Positions 1-9,110 of a stretch of 33,905 nucleotides of DNA are shown here, piece by piece (position 1 is the first letter of the stretch; every line of letters begins with the position of its first letter). A program made the position numbers and the translations under genes. The notes under the pieces were generated by a model. It was given only the letters and a program-made list of their open reading frames with translations, made no database searches and was not told the origin of the DNA. Source of the stretch: Vitrella brassicaformis (Eukaryota; Sar; Vitrellaceae). The stretch spans positions 1 to 33,905 of the forward strand of contig CDMY01000313.1 of the NCBI GenBank assembly GCA_001179505.1, written 5' to 3'.

Positions 1-1376
1 ATGTTTGTCATGGTGTTGTCTGTGTTCTCTTCTGCATGTTCGTCTGGGTCCTCTGTCGTTGTCTGTTCGCCCGTCAATGTTTCTTGGAACGTCTGTCTCA
101 CATGCACGCCGATTGGCCATGAAACACACCGTCTCGCACCTTGGGCTGTGACCGACCGACCGCCCGTACGAAACCTAAGCCATCCAAGCAGTTTACTGCT
201 GTAAGCAGACTCACAGCTGACAGAAAACAGTAATACCGTAACGATCACAGGCAATACCTTAGTAATCATCCTCTCACCTGACGCTGCTCTGGCTACTCAA
301 GAGGCTGGCTGTCCTGTCACCTCCAACGCTCTCTGGCTATTGATCTGATGACGAGGTTGCTTTGTATCGCCATGCTGTGTGTTTCTCACCCGAGTTCTGT
401 TCGCCGTTGTACGTGAGGGGCCTTCATGAGACCTCCGACGCTGCTCCTCCTTCACGCTGGGACTGATTTTGAAGGGGGGCTGGGGGCTGCATGCGCTTTT
501 CTGGCGTCTTTTCCGTTTTTGTGTTTCCGTTTTTTTCGGTCGATTTTCGGTCGATTTTTGCTCGGTCGATTGGCAACCCCGGAAGAACCGATCGGCCGAA
601 CACACGCAAAAAAAAGTCGCGTACAGCACTCCCCCAGCTGGTGCTTTTGGGGGGGTCGTGAAAACGTATTGCCATGGTTTACGAATGGCCGAAGTGGCCA
701 AGTAAGGAGCGTGTCCCCTTTGTGCCATAGATGGCTTTGCATGGCTGACCGATACGACACACATGCAGTGCAGCAGACACACAGGGAGAGGCAGCATAGC
801 ATCGATCAGGTCAGGCGGCCAGTCAGTCACCCGGCCAGCCACCCACAACACGGACAATGCAATGCAGCACCGCCAACCGACAGGAACCATCACCACATCA
901 AAAGTGATCAGAAAAAACACAGGGAGGAATCTGAGGAAAGCCGACGTGCATGTCACCCATTCGGCGGTGCATAAATGCCCATTCTGGTCACAGAGACCAG
1001 TGATTGAGTGAGTGTGGGACGAACGTCACAATGGCCACTCATTCAAACAATGGCCAATCACAGGGGCGGCAAAAAACCAGCAACGTGAGAGTCCGTCTTT
1101 TTCATGAAACACCGAGAAAAGGACACACACACGCACACCAGCCAGGGCACAGCCATTCTGGCGGGCGCATCAGAGAAAAAAAAGCCGAATGCCATGTGTG
1201 CAGTGGTCGGCATATCTCCCTAAGTAAGACCCATTCCCCCATCTCCCTCAGACATATAGAATGCCATAAGTCTTAGATCCGTCAGACGGCCCCACCTCTC
1301 CCTGGCTCTCTCCCTCCCTCAATCCTTCCCTCTATGCGTCTGCCATTCACTGGCCGGCAGCCTTTCCCTTGTGTTG
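1..1376. other. No gene recognised; flank of the AP2 gene
   Basis: Open frames here are short, overlap on both strands and show no family resemblance or consistent splice structure. Around 536-573 the motif CGGTCGATTTT occurs about three times in near-tandem. From 979 to 1003 lies one copy of a 25-base dispersed repeat also found at 17414-17438. The right end is the 3' flank of the minus-strand AP2 gene ending at 1377. The left edge could contain part of a gene that lies mostly outside the window. Confidence 0.5.
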
Positions 1377-4150
1377 TTATCTGCAATGCTTCGCCTCCAT
1401 CGCTCGGCGATGTCCAATAGCAGCCTGCTTGGCATCCTCATAGCCCAGCTCAGCGATTGAGAACGGCTTCTTCTTCTCTTTGCCGCCCTCCTGCCAGCCG
1501 GCCGTCCATGCGTTCGCCCTTTTCTCATAGTAGACGCCCTTGACCCCGCTCTGGTGCTTTGATAGCTTCCTCACCGGCAACCGTCCGGTGCGCTCCAGTT
1601 CACAACGATGCTCCTCCGCCAACGCCTGATAGATGGAAGCACACATATGAGACACTCAGAGGGAGAGGGCAAGAGGGGACGTTGTGCGCACCTTGGCTCT
1701 GTCGAAGCCATGCTCTTTGACGTAGAAGTCCATGTCCTTTCGCTTCGAGTCGCCCTTCTCGTACCACGATGCCCTCCAGGCCTGCCTCGCGTTGTACCAA
1801 CTAACTCCCACCACGTCAGACTGATGGTCTGCAGTTGGTACCACACATCAGCAATCGGGTTGCGTTGGATTTGCCTCTTGGTCTCCTCACCGGATTTGGT
1901 GACGACGGTCTTCCCCTTTGTGCTGGTCTTCTTGTCGGTGTCGGCGGCCCACTGGGGATTGGACGCATAAGTGGACGACCAGACATCACCGGCAGGCGCC
2001 GACGCACCATCCCTCTTGGCTGCCTTGGGCCTCCGTGGTGGCTGGGGAGATAATGAGCGGCTGCCGTCATCAGAGAGGCGGGCCGCCCGAGCCACGCTGC
2101 TCCTCTGGCGGGCACGTCGGCCCAGTGTCGCGTCGCCCTCTCGACTCATACGGGGGCGGGTCGGGAGGTGAGGAGCGGCGGGCGGGGCAGGGCGGGGACA
2201 GAGAGGGGAGTCCAACGGTGGGTCCAGCCTGGGCCCCTTGCTGCGGTTGTTGCCCCCGTGCTGCGGTTGTTGCCCCCGTGCAGATGAGTGCTGCGGTTGG
2301 GAAGCACACCAGGGACGCCGTCTTGCCCCTGCCCCTGCTGTGCTCGCTGCAGCCACGACAGATCGATGAGCATTGCCCGATCGCCCACACGCGACCGGTG
2401 GAGCGCATTGCGGTACTCGACAGCCTCACGGAAGGCCGTGAAGATGGCCGCGCGGCAGGCGCCGTAGCCGACAGGGAACTGACGCAGATCGACGGCCGTC
2501 GATGCGTCGCTGTCCCAAAAGTAAGCCTCATAACTGTAGTTGCTCCGCCACGAGATCCCGATACTGACACAGATATGACACACAGAGATGCACACGTGAC
2601 GTGAGAGCGTCATGCACTTGGTCCTGCTCACCCTCCTCTGTCTGATGCATGGAATTCGCCCGGCTGCTGGTCCCTCATCCACCGCACTAGCGCGCGAGCC
2701 AGCGCATCGCCCGTCAGTTCTGCCGCCACCTGACGGCCGGCTGGGCCGCACAGCTTGGGAGGGGGGCTGCGGTCAGCCGAGGCCACACGGCCGTTATGGC
2801 CTCTATGCCCATCGACAGAGCTGCTTGGCATGTGGCGCTCCTCTGGGTCGGTGCACCCTGACTGAATGACACACACCCAGACAGCCAGAAGAGGGCGTGT
2901 GGGAGGGCCTGCTGACCCAATCTGGCGTCTCAGTGCTGTCTGGCTCACCATTATTGCGGTGCGCTGCTGTCGATGCCTTGGCGTGGGGGAGGGGAAGTAG
3001 CCCGCTCCTCTCCTCTCTGGGATGCCGCGCCGCCCTCATGGCCTGGGCAGTCACTTGCCCATCAGACGGCACATCCACACCTGTCATCACACACACACAC
3101 ACACACCCCAATGGATGGCAGCCACTGAACGAACGAGTGAGACGCACCTGTTGGCATCCACGGAATCGCTCTCGTCTGGTGGCCGGCCACCGTCACTGTG
3201 ACGATCTCATACCGACCGCCACTCCCAGGATCGCTCGCACGCACACCCTCCAGCAAAACGGTCAGCGCGGCCATGTCAGACGTCGCGTCAAGCAGGTCGA
3301 TGTCACTGTCCGACTCGCCGACCGGCCGCCCATTGCTGTCCGTCGGTTGCGTCTCATCGGCGGGGCCGCTGTGATCCATCGCGCCCTTGCGTCGCCGCTT
3401 GCTGGTGCGGATCGGTGGACGACTGTCATCATCCAGCTCGAATGACGGGGGAGGGGGGGAGGCGGCCGGCCGATAGTCATAATGTCGTTTCTCCATCTTC
3501 CGTCTGTGACAGATGGCGGCCCGCTTGGCCCCCTCATAGCCCAACTTCCTCGCAGAAAAGTTCTTCTCTCTCTGTCTGCCGTCCTCCTGCCATGAAGCCA
3601 TCCATGAGTTGCTGGCCTTCTGATAGTAGACGCCCTTGACGCCGCTCTGGTGCTCCGATCGTGTCTTGACCGACGCCCGTCCGGTGCGCTCCATCTCACG
3701 ACGATGCTCCTCGGCCAACGCCTGACAGACGGAGGCACACACGTGAGACACTCAGAGAGAGACAGACGGGACGATTGGAGGCGTTATGCGCACCTTGGCT
3801 GTGTCGAAGCCATGGTCACTGACGTAGAAGTACTTGTGCGTCTCCTTCGTGTCGCCCTTCTCAACCCACGATGCCCTCCAGGCCTGCTTCACCTGTTGCC
3901 AACGAACACCCGCCACATCCGACTGATGCTCTGCAGTTGGCGGGACACACAAAGGTCAGTGACTGCGTTTGAATTCGCTTCTTGGGTTCCTCACCGGATT
4001 TGGTGATGACGGTCTTCCCCTTTGTGCTGGTCTTCTTGTCGGTGTCTGCAGCCCACTGGGGGTTAGACATACAGATGGACGACCAGACATCACCGGCAGG
4101 TGCCGACGCACCATCCCTCCTGGCTGCCTTGGGCCTCCAGCGTCGTGAGT
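1377..4150 (-). repeat. Internal direct duplication of an exon cassette in the AP2 gene
   Basis: The block at about 3480-4150 recurs at about 1380-2045, offset by roughly 2.1 kb. Matching features are the exon ends at 3995 and 1891, the 137-nt exons 3930-3794 and 1828-1692, and the exon starts at 3721 and 1625. Encoded segments such as RDGASAPAGDVWSS, SNPQWAADTDKKTSTKGKT and HQSGVKGVYY are shared, and intron positions and phases are conserved between the copies. Confidence 0.85.
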
Positions 4151-4469
4151 GTGGAGATGACGACCGAGAGTCGACGGCCGCCACACTCGACTGGGGCTCG
4201 CGCCTGTGGGGAATCGGAGCCTTTCCGGCATCGGACGTTGCTGCTCCTGCAGATGGTGAATCCACACACAACAACCGGTTATTATCTTATACGCGGGTGG
4301 ACAGTGCGTCCGTACCTGATGCGTGTGGTCTCCGGCCTTCCGTCATGGCTTCCTTATGCATGGTCAGCTGCCCGGCGTCCAGATACGCCACCTCAGCCGA
4401 TGTGACCGTTTCGTTGGCTGCCTGGCCTCCGTCCGCTGCCGATGGTTGCTCAACGGTTGCCTGCTGCAT
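1377..4469 (-). CDS. Multi-AP2-domain protein (five AP2-type domains, internal duplication)
   Basis: Predicted DNA-binding, probably nuclear, transcription-factor-like protein of about 807 residues. Exons in reading order: 4469-4316, 4246-3995, 3930-3794, 3721-3148, 3080-2949, 2857-2632, 2563-2152, 2041-1891, 1828-1692, 1625-1377; all phases agree. AP2-type domains lie near residues 136-190, 204-250, 492-540, 680-730 and 748-795, with the pattern GVxW/GVYY, a central Trp, GYEDAK or GFDxAK, then A-x-x-HR. Domains 1/2 and 4/5 are duplicates; domain 3 (GISWRSNYSYEAYF) is more divergent. Linkers are Ser/Pro/Arg-rich, with a basic RRRK stretch after domain 2. The start is the first in-frame ATG after a TAG at 4491-4493. 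The 2151-2042 intron is uncertain: that stretch is open in the exon 8 frame (see 20-bp repeat). AP2 domains are known DNA-binding modules of plant and apicomplexan regulators; the targets of this protein cannot be inferred. Confidence 0.8.
2241..2280. repeat. Perfect 20-bp tandem repeat, two copies, within AP2 exon 7
   Basis: The unit CTGCGGTTGTTGCCCCCGTG occurs at 2241-2260 and 2261-2280, with a partial third match near 2289-2299. Twenty is not a multiple of three, so copy number changes the reading frame of the exon containing it. Confidence 0.95.
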
Positions 4470-4711
4470 GGCCGTTCGCCCTGATAATGACTAAAGTGGC
4501 TGGCGCGTCGCTTCACAGGCTGGATGAGGGCTCCGCGCTCCTCCGAGCATCAGCTGCCGAGTGACTCGCACGCTGATCCGAGCTCAGCAATGCTGCAAGA
4601 TCAGCTCGTCGAGTTTGACGGTCTCGGTGAATCACAAGGGCGCCTGAACGTCGCAATCACAAGATCAGATCAGCTTGTTGGCAGAATTGATCGTTGGCTT
4701 CAAGCTCGCAT

Positions 4712-4977
4712 ATGGCACCTGCTGCTGAAGATTCATTGCGGAGTCGTTTTCGCACTTGGGAGGCATTGTGGTCACCATGCCCCGTTGATTCATCCCGCGA
4801 GCTGGCCATGTCGGCAGCAACAGGCGGTTCGAAGAAGCGGAAGGCGAATGACGGTGATGCTGTTGACGCGGCAGGCCAGCCAGCTGATGACCACCACCCT
4901 CCCACACCTCAGATCGGCCGTCAGTCACTCGACAAGGCCATCGCCGCAGCCAGCGCCGCCCTCCTCGCCATCGAGAA
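4712..4977 (+). CDS. Separated 5' coding segment of the BTB-TLDc gene
   Basis: An ATG at 4712 (or 4808) opens a frame whose product contains a basic GGSKKRK stretch, a Pro/His-rich linker and a helical Ala-rich run ending at ATCGAGAA (4970-4977). The transposon-like insertion begins at 4978, and the frame meets a TAG inside it at 5018-5020. No GT donor lies between 4921 and 5020, so ordinary splicing around the insertion is not apparent. The codons ATC GAG AA are duplicated at 5472-5479, where the main BTB-TLDc frame continues with AAC GCC GCC. The segment therefore looks like the original N-terminus of the downstream gene. Whether it is still expressed cannot be told from sequence. Confidence 0.55.
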
Positions 4978-5267
4978 CCACGGGAACTCACTCTTTTGGA
5001 ATCACGAAATCACAGCATAGAAATCAGACCTTCTTGTCGTCACAGCGCACTTACTATTGAGAGTGAGAGGACGTCGTTTGGCACACGTAAAGAGTGGCCT
5101 TTGGCCGTGCTTTTGCGCCCCCGTTTGCTTCTCTGGAGTCACTGGTTGTCGAGATATGAATCAGTCCATGAACCTAAATCATGGAATCAACCGAAGAACG
5201 AAATCACCCCTCCTGTACGGGCCTAACGATTTCGATTTCTGATTCTGATTCAATGATTTCCCCTTGG

Positions 5268-5290
5268 GGTTTAGGGTTAGGGTTTAGGGT
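5268..5290 (+). repeat. Interstitial telomere-like repeat (TTTAGGG type)
   Basis: Consecutive units TTTAGGG, TTAGGG, TTTAGGG lie inside the transposon-like insertion. A reverse-orientation AAACCCTAG follows at 5315-5323. TTTAGGG is the plant-type telomere unit, and AAACCCTA is also known in plants as a promoter 'telo-box'. Which role, if any, applies here is unknown. Confidence 0.8.
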
Positions 5291-5406
5291 CTTATTCCGT
5301 GAAACCGCTCTCTCAAACCCTAGAGGTCAAATCAGAACCAAAATCACTTCGCCAGTGGGGGGTAACGATTTCGATTTCTGATTCCGTGATTCCAGGTGCC
5401 GGACAA

Positions 5407-5428
5407 TAGAAATCAGCGCTGATTTCTA
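5407..5428. repeat. Perfect 22-bp palindrome
   Basis: TAGAAATCAGC is followed directly by its reverse complement GCTGATTTCTA, 22 bases upstream of the ATG at 5451 and inside the insertion. Two identical 22-base direct repeats at 5224-5245 and 5363-5384 share the GATTTCTGATT core. Confidence 0.9.
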
Positions 5429-5450
5429 TATGATCACTGTGTGATTTCGG

Positions 5451-7636
5451 ATGCAGAATGGGTTCCCGTGGATCGAGAACGCCGCCAGGAGTGCCCGCCA
5501 GCAGCTGCAGACCAAAGCCGAGGCCATCAAACAGCTGATTGAGAACACGGGCGGCAAGTTGGAGCTGACGGGCGGCATCGATGGGGAGCCGGAGGTCAAT
5601 GTGGGCGGGCGGGTGTTGTGTGTGTCGCGCGAGGGGCTGATGATGGATCAGCTCCGCCGCACCTACTTCGCCCATCTGCTGCTGTACTGTGTGGACGCCC
5701 TGCCCCGCGATGAGGAGGGCCGGCCGTTCCTCGACGCAGATCCAAACTATGTCAAGTGGTAGGTCCAAGAAGAATGCGGGTTTGTCTGGTTTGTGTTCAT
5801 TGCGCTTTGTTTGCTGTCCTTTGTGTTATTCAGGTTGGTCAATGAGATAGCGTTGGTTGAGGGTGCTGACGCCTCAGGCGAGGAGTACGAGATCGAGTTG
5901 GACGACACACAGAAGGAGGACCCCACCTTCGCCTTTTACCACGAGCTGTTCCTCACCCAGACCACACTCGAGATCGACGTGCGATCAGAAGACACAGACA
6001 TGGACGCCAGAGAGGCGGCGGAGGGCAACAAGGAGGGCGGCGACTGCGGGGGGGGCGACAGGAAGGGGGCAGGGGATAGCAACGGGGAGGAGACTGCCGG
6101 CAGTCGGCTGCGTGAGTACGTGGATAGCTACAACGATGCGGTGACGGTGCTGGAGAAGGCGGCAGTGCATTTGGGCGGGTTCGGCAAGGCGATGGGGCCC
6201 TTCCTCCGAGCAGAGGACGGCGGCGCACACGAGGTGAAGACCGTGACCGTCCTGCGCAAGAAGGTGTCGACCACCGAGGCGACGCTGTCGCAGCTCGGCC
6301 CCGATAGCACTCTCTACAAACGATTCAGGTGAGAATGCACCCACGGCACACACATACACTGCCGCTGTGTGGACGCATTGTGTTCTTTCCTCTCCTGTGT
6401 GTGTGTGGGGTGTGTACAGTGGTGAGATTGTGCAGGGCGACGTACCCATTCGCCAGACATCCGTTGAGCACTTCACGAAGGTGACACACACGCACACACA
6501 CACACACACACACAGGAGTGAGAGAGAGAGAGAAGGAGGGCACACTGTAAGTCCTTCTGGCGGCCATTCAGGTGGTGGATTTTGCCCGAAGACAGAAGCT
6601 CGAGAGGCGACCCGGTGCCCTGGTCAAGAAGCCCACAGCCAAGCCAAAGTATATCGCTCAGCTGAAGGTATCGCTGATCCGTCCACACATGACTTCATCA
6701 AGGCGGCCATGAGCACTCAACCTGTGTGTGTGTGTGTGTGTGTGTGGAGAAGGATGTTGAAATGTATGGCCTCACGATGGAGGACGTGCAGCGGCCCCTC
6801 TCACCCATGCTCGACATCGAGGAGACGCGTGAGGTGCTGGCCATGATGGAGATACCCAACCCCTCAATCAAACTCCTCTACAGGTAAGCAGAGACAGCAA
6901 TCTGATCTCTTTGCGACACCATCAACTTATTACCCTTTTCTACTTTGCTCTCTGTCAGTTCGACGCGTGACGGTGGTGACTTCGTCACGATGGTGGACAA
7001 GGTGGGCGACGCGAGCAGTCTGCTGTTCCTCGTCAACCACGACGACACATACCGATTCGGCGCCTTCCTTGAGGGCCAACTCAAGCCGCCCACCGACCCC
7101 AAACAGACTAATGGTTACAGGTTGCCGCACTTCCTCATCTCGATCTCCGGTGCGTACGCGACACCCACGAAGGTGCTCATTCCCATGACCAGGCAGTTTG
7201 TGCACGTCGCCGGCCGCGACGCATCCATCAAGGGCATTAGGGACTCACGTGGCAAGGTGGGTGGAGGGTATACACAATTAGTGTCACTGCAGTGAATGGC
7301 ACTGGACCAACTGACTGGTTGTCACATGTCTTGTGTGCAGTTGTCTTTTGGCTGTGGGTATCTGCGGTTTGGGTGGGCCATCCCCGGCCCCTCGGATGAC
7401 GTGCGCAGCATGCATCATGGCGTCAAGAAGGACGACCTTCCCGATGGCTACATCGGCCAACGCAACGACAACGGCGACGGCATACTGGCTGGGGGCTGGG
7501 ACTTCACCGCAAAGGAGATCGCCATCTACCAGGTGAGGTACCGAGGGGAAGGCAGAGACACGACGAACGTAGATGAAGATGCACTGATGACTGACTAAAT
7601 GAATGCGTGTGTGCTCTGTAGGTCAAGTCGGCATGA
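5451..7636 (+). CDS. BTB/POZ-TLDc domain protein, copy 1
   Basis: Exons 5451-5758, 5834-6328, 6420-6480, 6572-6667, 6750-6883, 6959-7256, 7341-7532 and 7622-7636 join in phase to 532 residues. An N-terminal helix (about 8-40) precedes a KCTD/T1-like BTB fold (about 48-120: VNVGGRVLCVSREGL, then DALPRDEEGRPFLDADP and NYVKW). An acidic linker follows. The C-terminal TLDc-type domain (about 335-528) shows STRDGGDF, LLFLVNHDDTYRFGAF, FLISISGAYATPTKV and FTAKEIAIYQV. BTB domains mediate oligomerisation or cullin-3 adaptor roles; TLDc proteins are linked to oxidative-stress protection and V-ATPase regulation in other eukaryotes. Function here is unproven. The ATG at 5451 lies inside the insertion's 3' end; the ancestral start was probably at 4712 or 4808. 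A paralogue sits at 13948-15928 on the same strand. Confidence 0.85.
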
Positions 7637-8589
7637 GTGAAGGGACAGCCACTGTGGCAGCAGCACCGGAAGACATAGCTTTGCACAGAAATGACAGACC
7701 GATTTCCGTGTGGGCGTGGATGGATGGATGGACCTTCATGGCTGTATGTCTCAATTTTGATTCACGACCCTGCAGTCCGTTGACACACACACCAGGCAAC
7801 CTGGTGAGTCTGTGGATAGCGTCAGTGACCGTCTCAACAACATGCACACGCCACGCCTCCGCCCCGCCACCCTGTCAGACCCTCTCCATCCATCCATCCA
7901 TCCATGTCTGTCCGTCCGTCCGTCCGTCTGTCTGTCTGTCAGTCTGTCCCCACACGCCAGCATCACCACGCCCTCACATCTGGATCCCAGACCGAACAGC
8001 AGTTGATGGCGAACTCTTCTGCAGGCACATAGGATGACCCCCAGCTGCCTGAATGCCGCCCACGATGAGCTCAGGCCGCCTCGACCCAGCGCGACGGCCC
8101 ATGCTTGGCTGCTGGTGGACCACTGCCGTGACGCCACGTCATGCCCGCCACGCCCTGCACTGCAGCAGCGGACCGCACTCCTGAGGATGTCCGCCCATGT
8201 TCATGGCTCGACGACTTGGGAGGCCTCCGCTGTGGTCGGCTTGTGCGGCATGTGGGGGGACAGGACTGACAGGCTGACGTCGCGTCACAGAAAGTAGATG
8301 GAAGGGGGCGGCCGGGGGCGTCAATGGTGTGGGGGTGCCTGGAGAGGGAGGGAGAGGGACAAATGCAACACACACACAGGTGGGATGGATGCATCCGCGT
8401 GTGTCGGTGTGCTATGCTGACCTGAAGGTGCGTTGCAGCAGGATGGCGCATTGGCCACCTACATTCACACCGCGGTGAAGAACTGGGCGCCGACCTTTCC
8501 TGAACACGCAACACATGGCAGCCACAATACATGAGAGGGAAGGCACGGTGTTATTCTGAGTCGTCCATTTCTCGCCCACCCGTACCAGA
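7637..8589. other. 3' flank of BTB-TLDc copy 1; no gene seen
   Basis: The first ~130 bases resemble the sequence downstream of the TLDc fragment at 17148-17300 (shared 'ggaccttcatg' and 'tgtctca..caattttga' blocks), indicating a duplicated 3' flank. Positions about 7884-7947 are (CATC)n, (CGTC)n and (TGTC)n microsatellite. Beyond that, only short unsupported frames are present. Confidence 0.5.
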
Positions 8590-9110
8590 GTGCACTATTC
8601 GCGAGCCACATGTTGCCCATCTTGGCATGCCCCTCGTCGCTTCCACCCAAGATCATGCCGATGTGTGGGAGTCGACAGCGCCCGGACCACATTAATCGTC
8701 TGGCATGGCGATCCTCTCCCACGCTGCCACGGTCCTGTCCACCCTCAGCCGCCACACGTCGCCTACCACCCGCCCGCCGCTTCCAACTCCTCCACTCAGG
8801 AAATCCTCGTTCTGGCCGCTGCTGTAGCTGCCGACCTGACACATGGCGTGTCTGTAACCAGAGGGGGGGTGGTGGAAGTCTGCCTTTCTTCTCTGCCGAC
8901 CTGCATTGTTTTCAGCTGCCGTGGCGCTTCTCGAATACGACTTTCTTGGCGTCATACATCAGCAGACCCCTCGACCTTGCCAACTGCCTTGGACCAAACA
9001 CACACGGCCTTGAGGGGTCGGCGAGGGCGACAGCCACACGATACAGCTGCAAATGGGAGGCATCATCCAGCCCCTGCGTGAGGATAGCAAGCAGTGTCTG
9101 CAGATGGAGG
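8590..9110 (-). pseudogene. Possible kelch-like coding remnant
   Basis: Reading from about 9105 downwards, the frame gives LLAILTQGLDDASHLQLYRV and CVFGPRQL. After a plausible acceptor at 8836 it gives GGRVVGDVWRLRVDR and AAWERIAMP, ending in TAA at 8692. In another frame, immediately beyond, come LPHIGMILGGSDEGHAKMG and NMWLANSALW. The patterns GDVWRL..W..I and H....ILGG...NMWL are typical of kelch blades. The +1/-1 change between 'WERIAMP' and 'LPHIGMILGG' leaves no room for an intron, which suggests a broken copy or an assembly error. I could not build a complete gene. Additional exon-like pieces (for example 9350-9270 and 9880-9700) may belong to it. Confidence 0.3.

Larger units (their letters stand above)
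4978..5471. mobile_element. MITE-like DNA transposon insertion with 8-bp target duplication
   Basis: The ends are CCACGGGAAC (4978-4987) and its exact reverse complement GTTCCCGTGG (5462-5471). Inverted similarity continues inward for about 50 bases, including GAAATCACA and ATAGAAATCAG on both arms. The element is flanked by a perfect 8-bp direct repeat, ATCGAGAA, at 4970-4977 and 5472-5479. It is 494 bp long with no transposase frame, so it is non-autonomous. Eight-base target duplications are typical of hAT, and also of P and Merlin, superfamilies. About ten copies of GAAATCA/TGATTTC in both orientations resemble the subterminal transposase-binding repeats of hAT elements. Superfamily assignment is inference. 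Confidence 0.85.

Noticed and set aside
1-204. Open frame from the first base on the plus strand
   Set aside because: No family resemblance, low-complexity Ser/Val/Cys composition, and it starts at the window edge; could be chance or an intron.
1600-4300. Plus-strand frames opposite the AP2 gene (for example 1918-2604 and 3982-4494)
   Set aside because: They mirror GC-rich minus-strand exons, contain no recognisable motifs and cross the minus-strand introns without splice logic.
1377-4469. Two separate tandem AP2 genes
   Set aside because: Exons 5 and 6 (3080-2949, 2857-2632) bridge the halves with matching phases, and there is no clear stop or start between them; a single gene fits better, though RNA evidence is needed.
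4978-5471. Introner-type element functioning as a spliced intron
   Set aside because: An acceptor-like CAG exists at 5454-5456, but no GT donor lies between 4921 and the in-frame stop at 5018-5020, so clean splicing is not supported.
6481-6514. (CA)n/(TG)n tracts as CRISPR or satellite arrays
   Set aside because: They are simple dinucleotide microsatellites inside introns, with no spacer structure.
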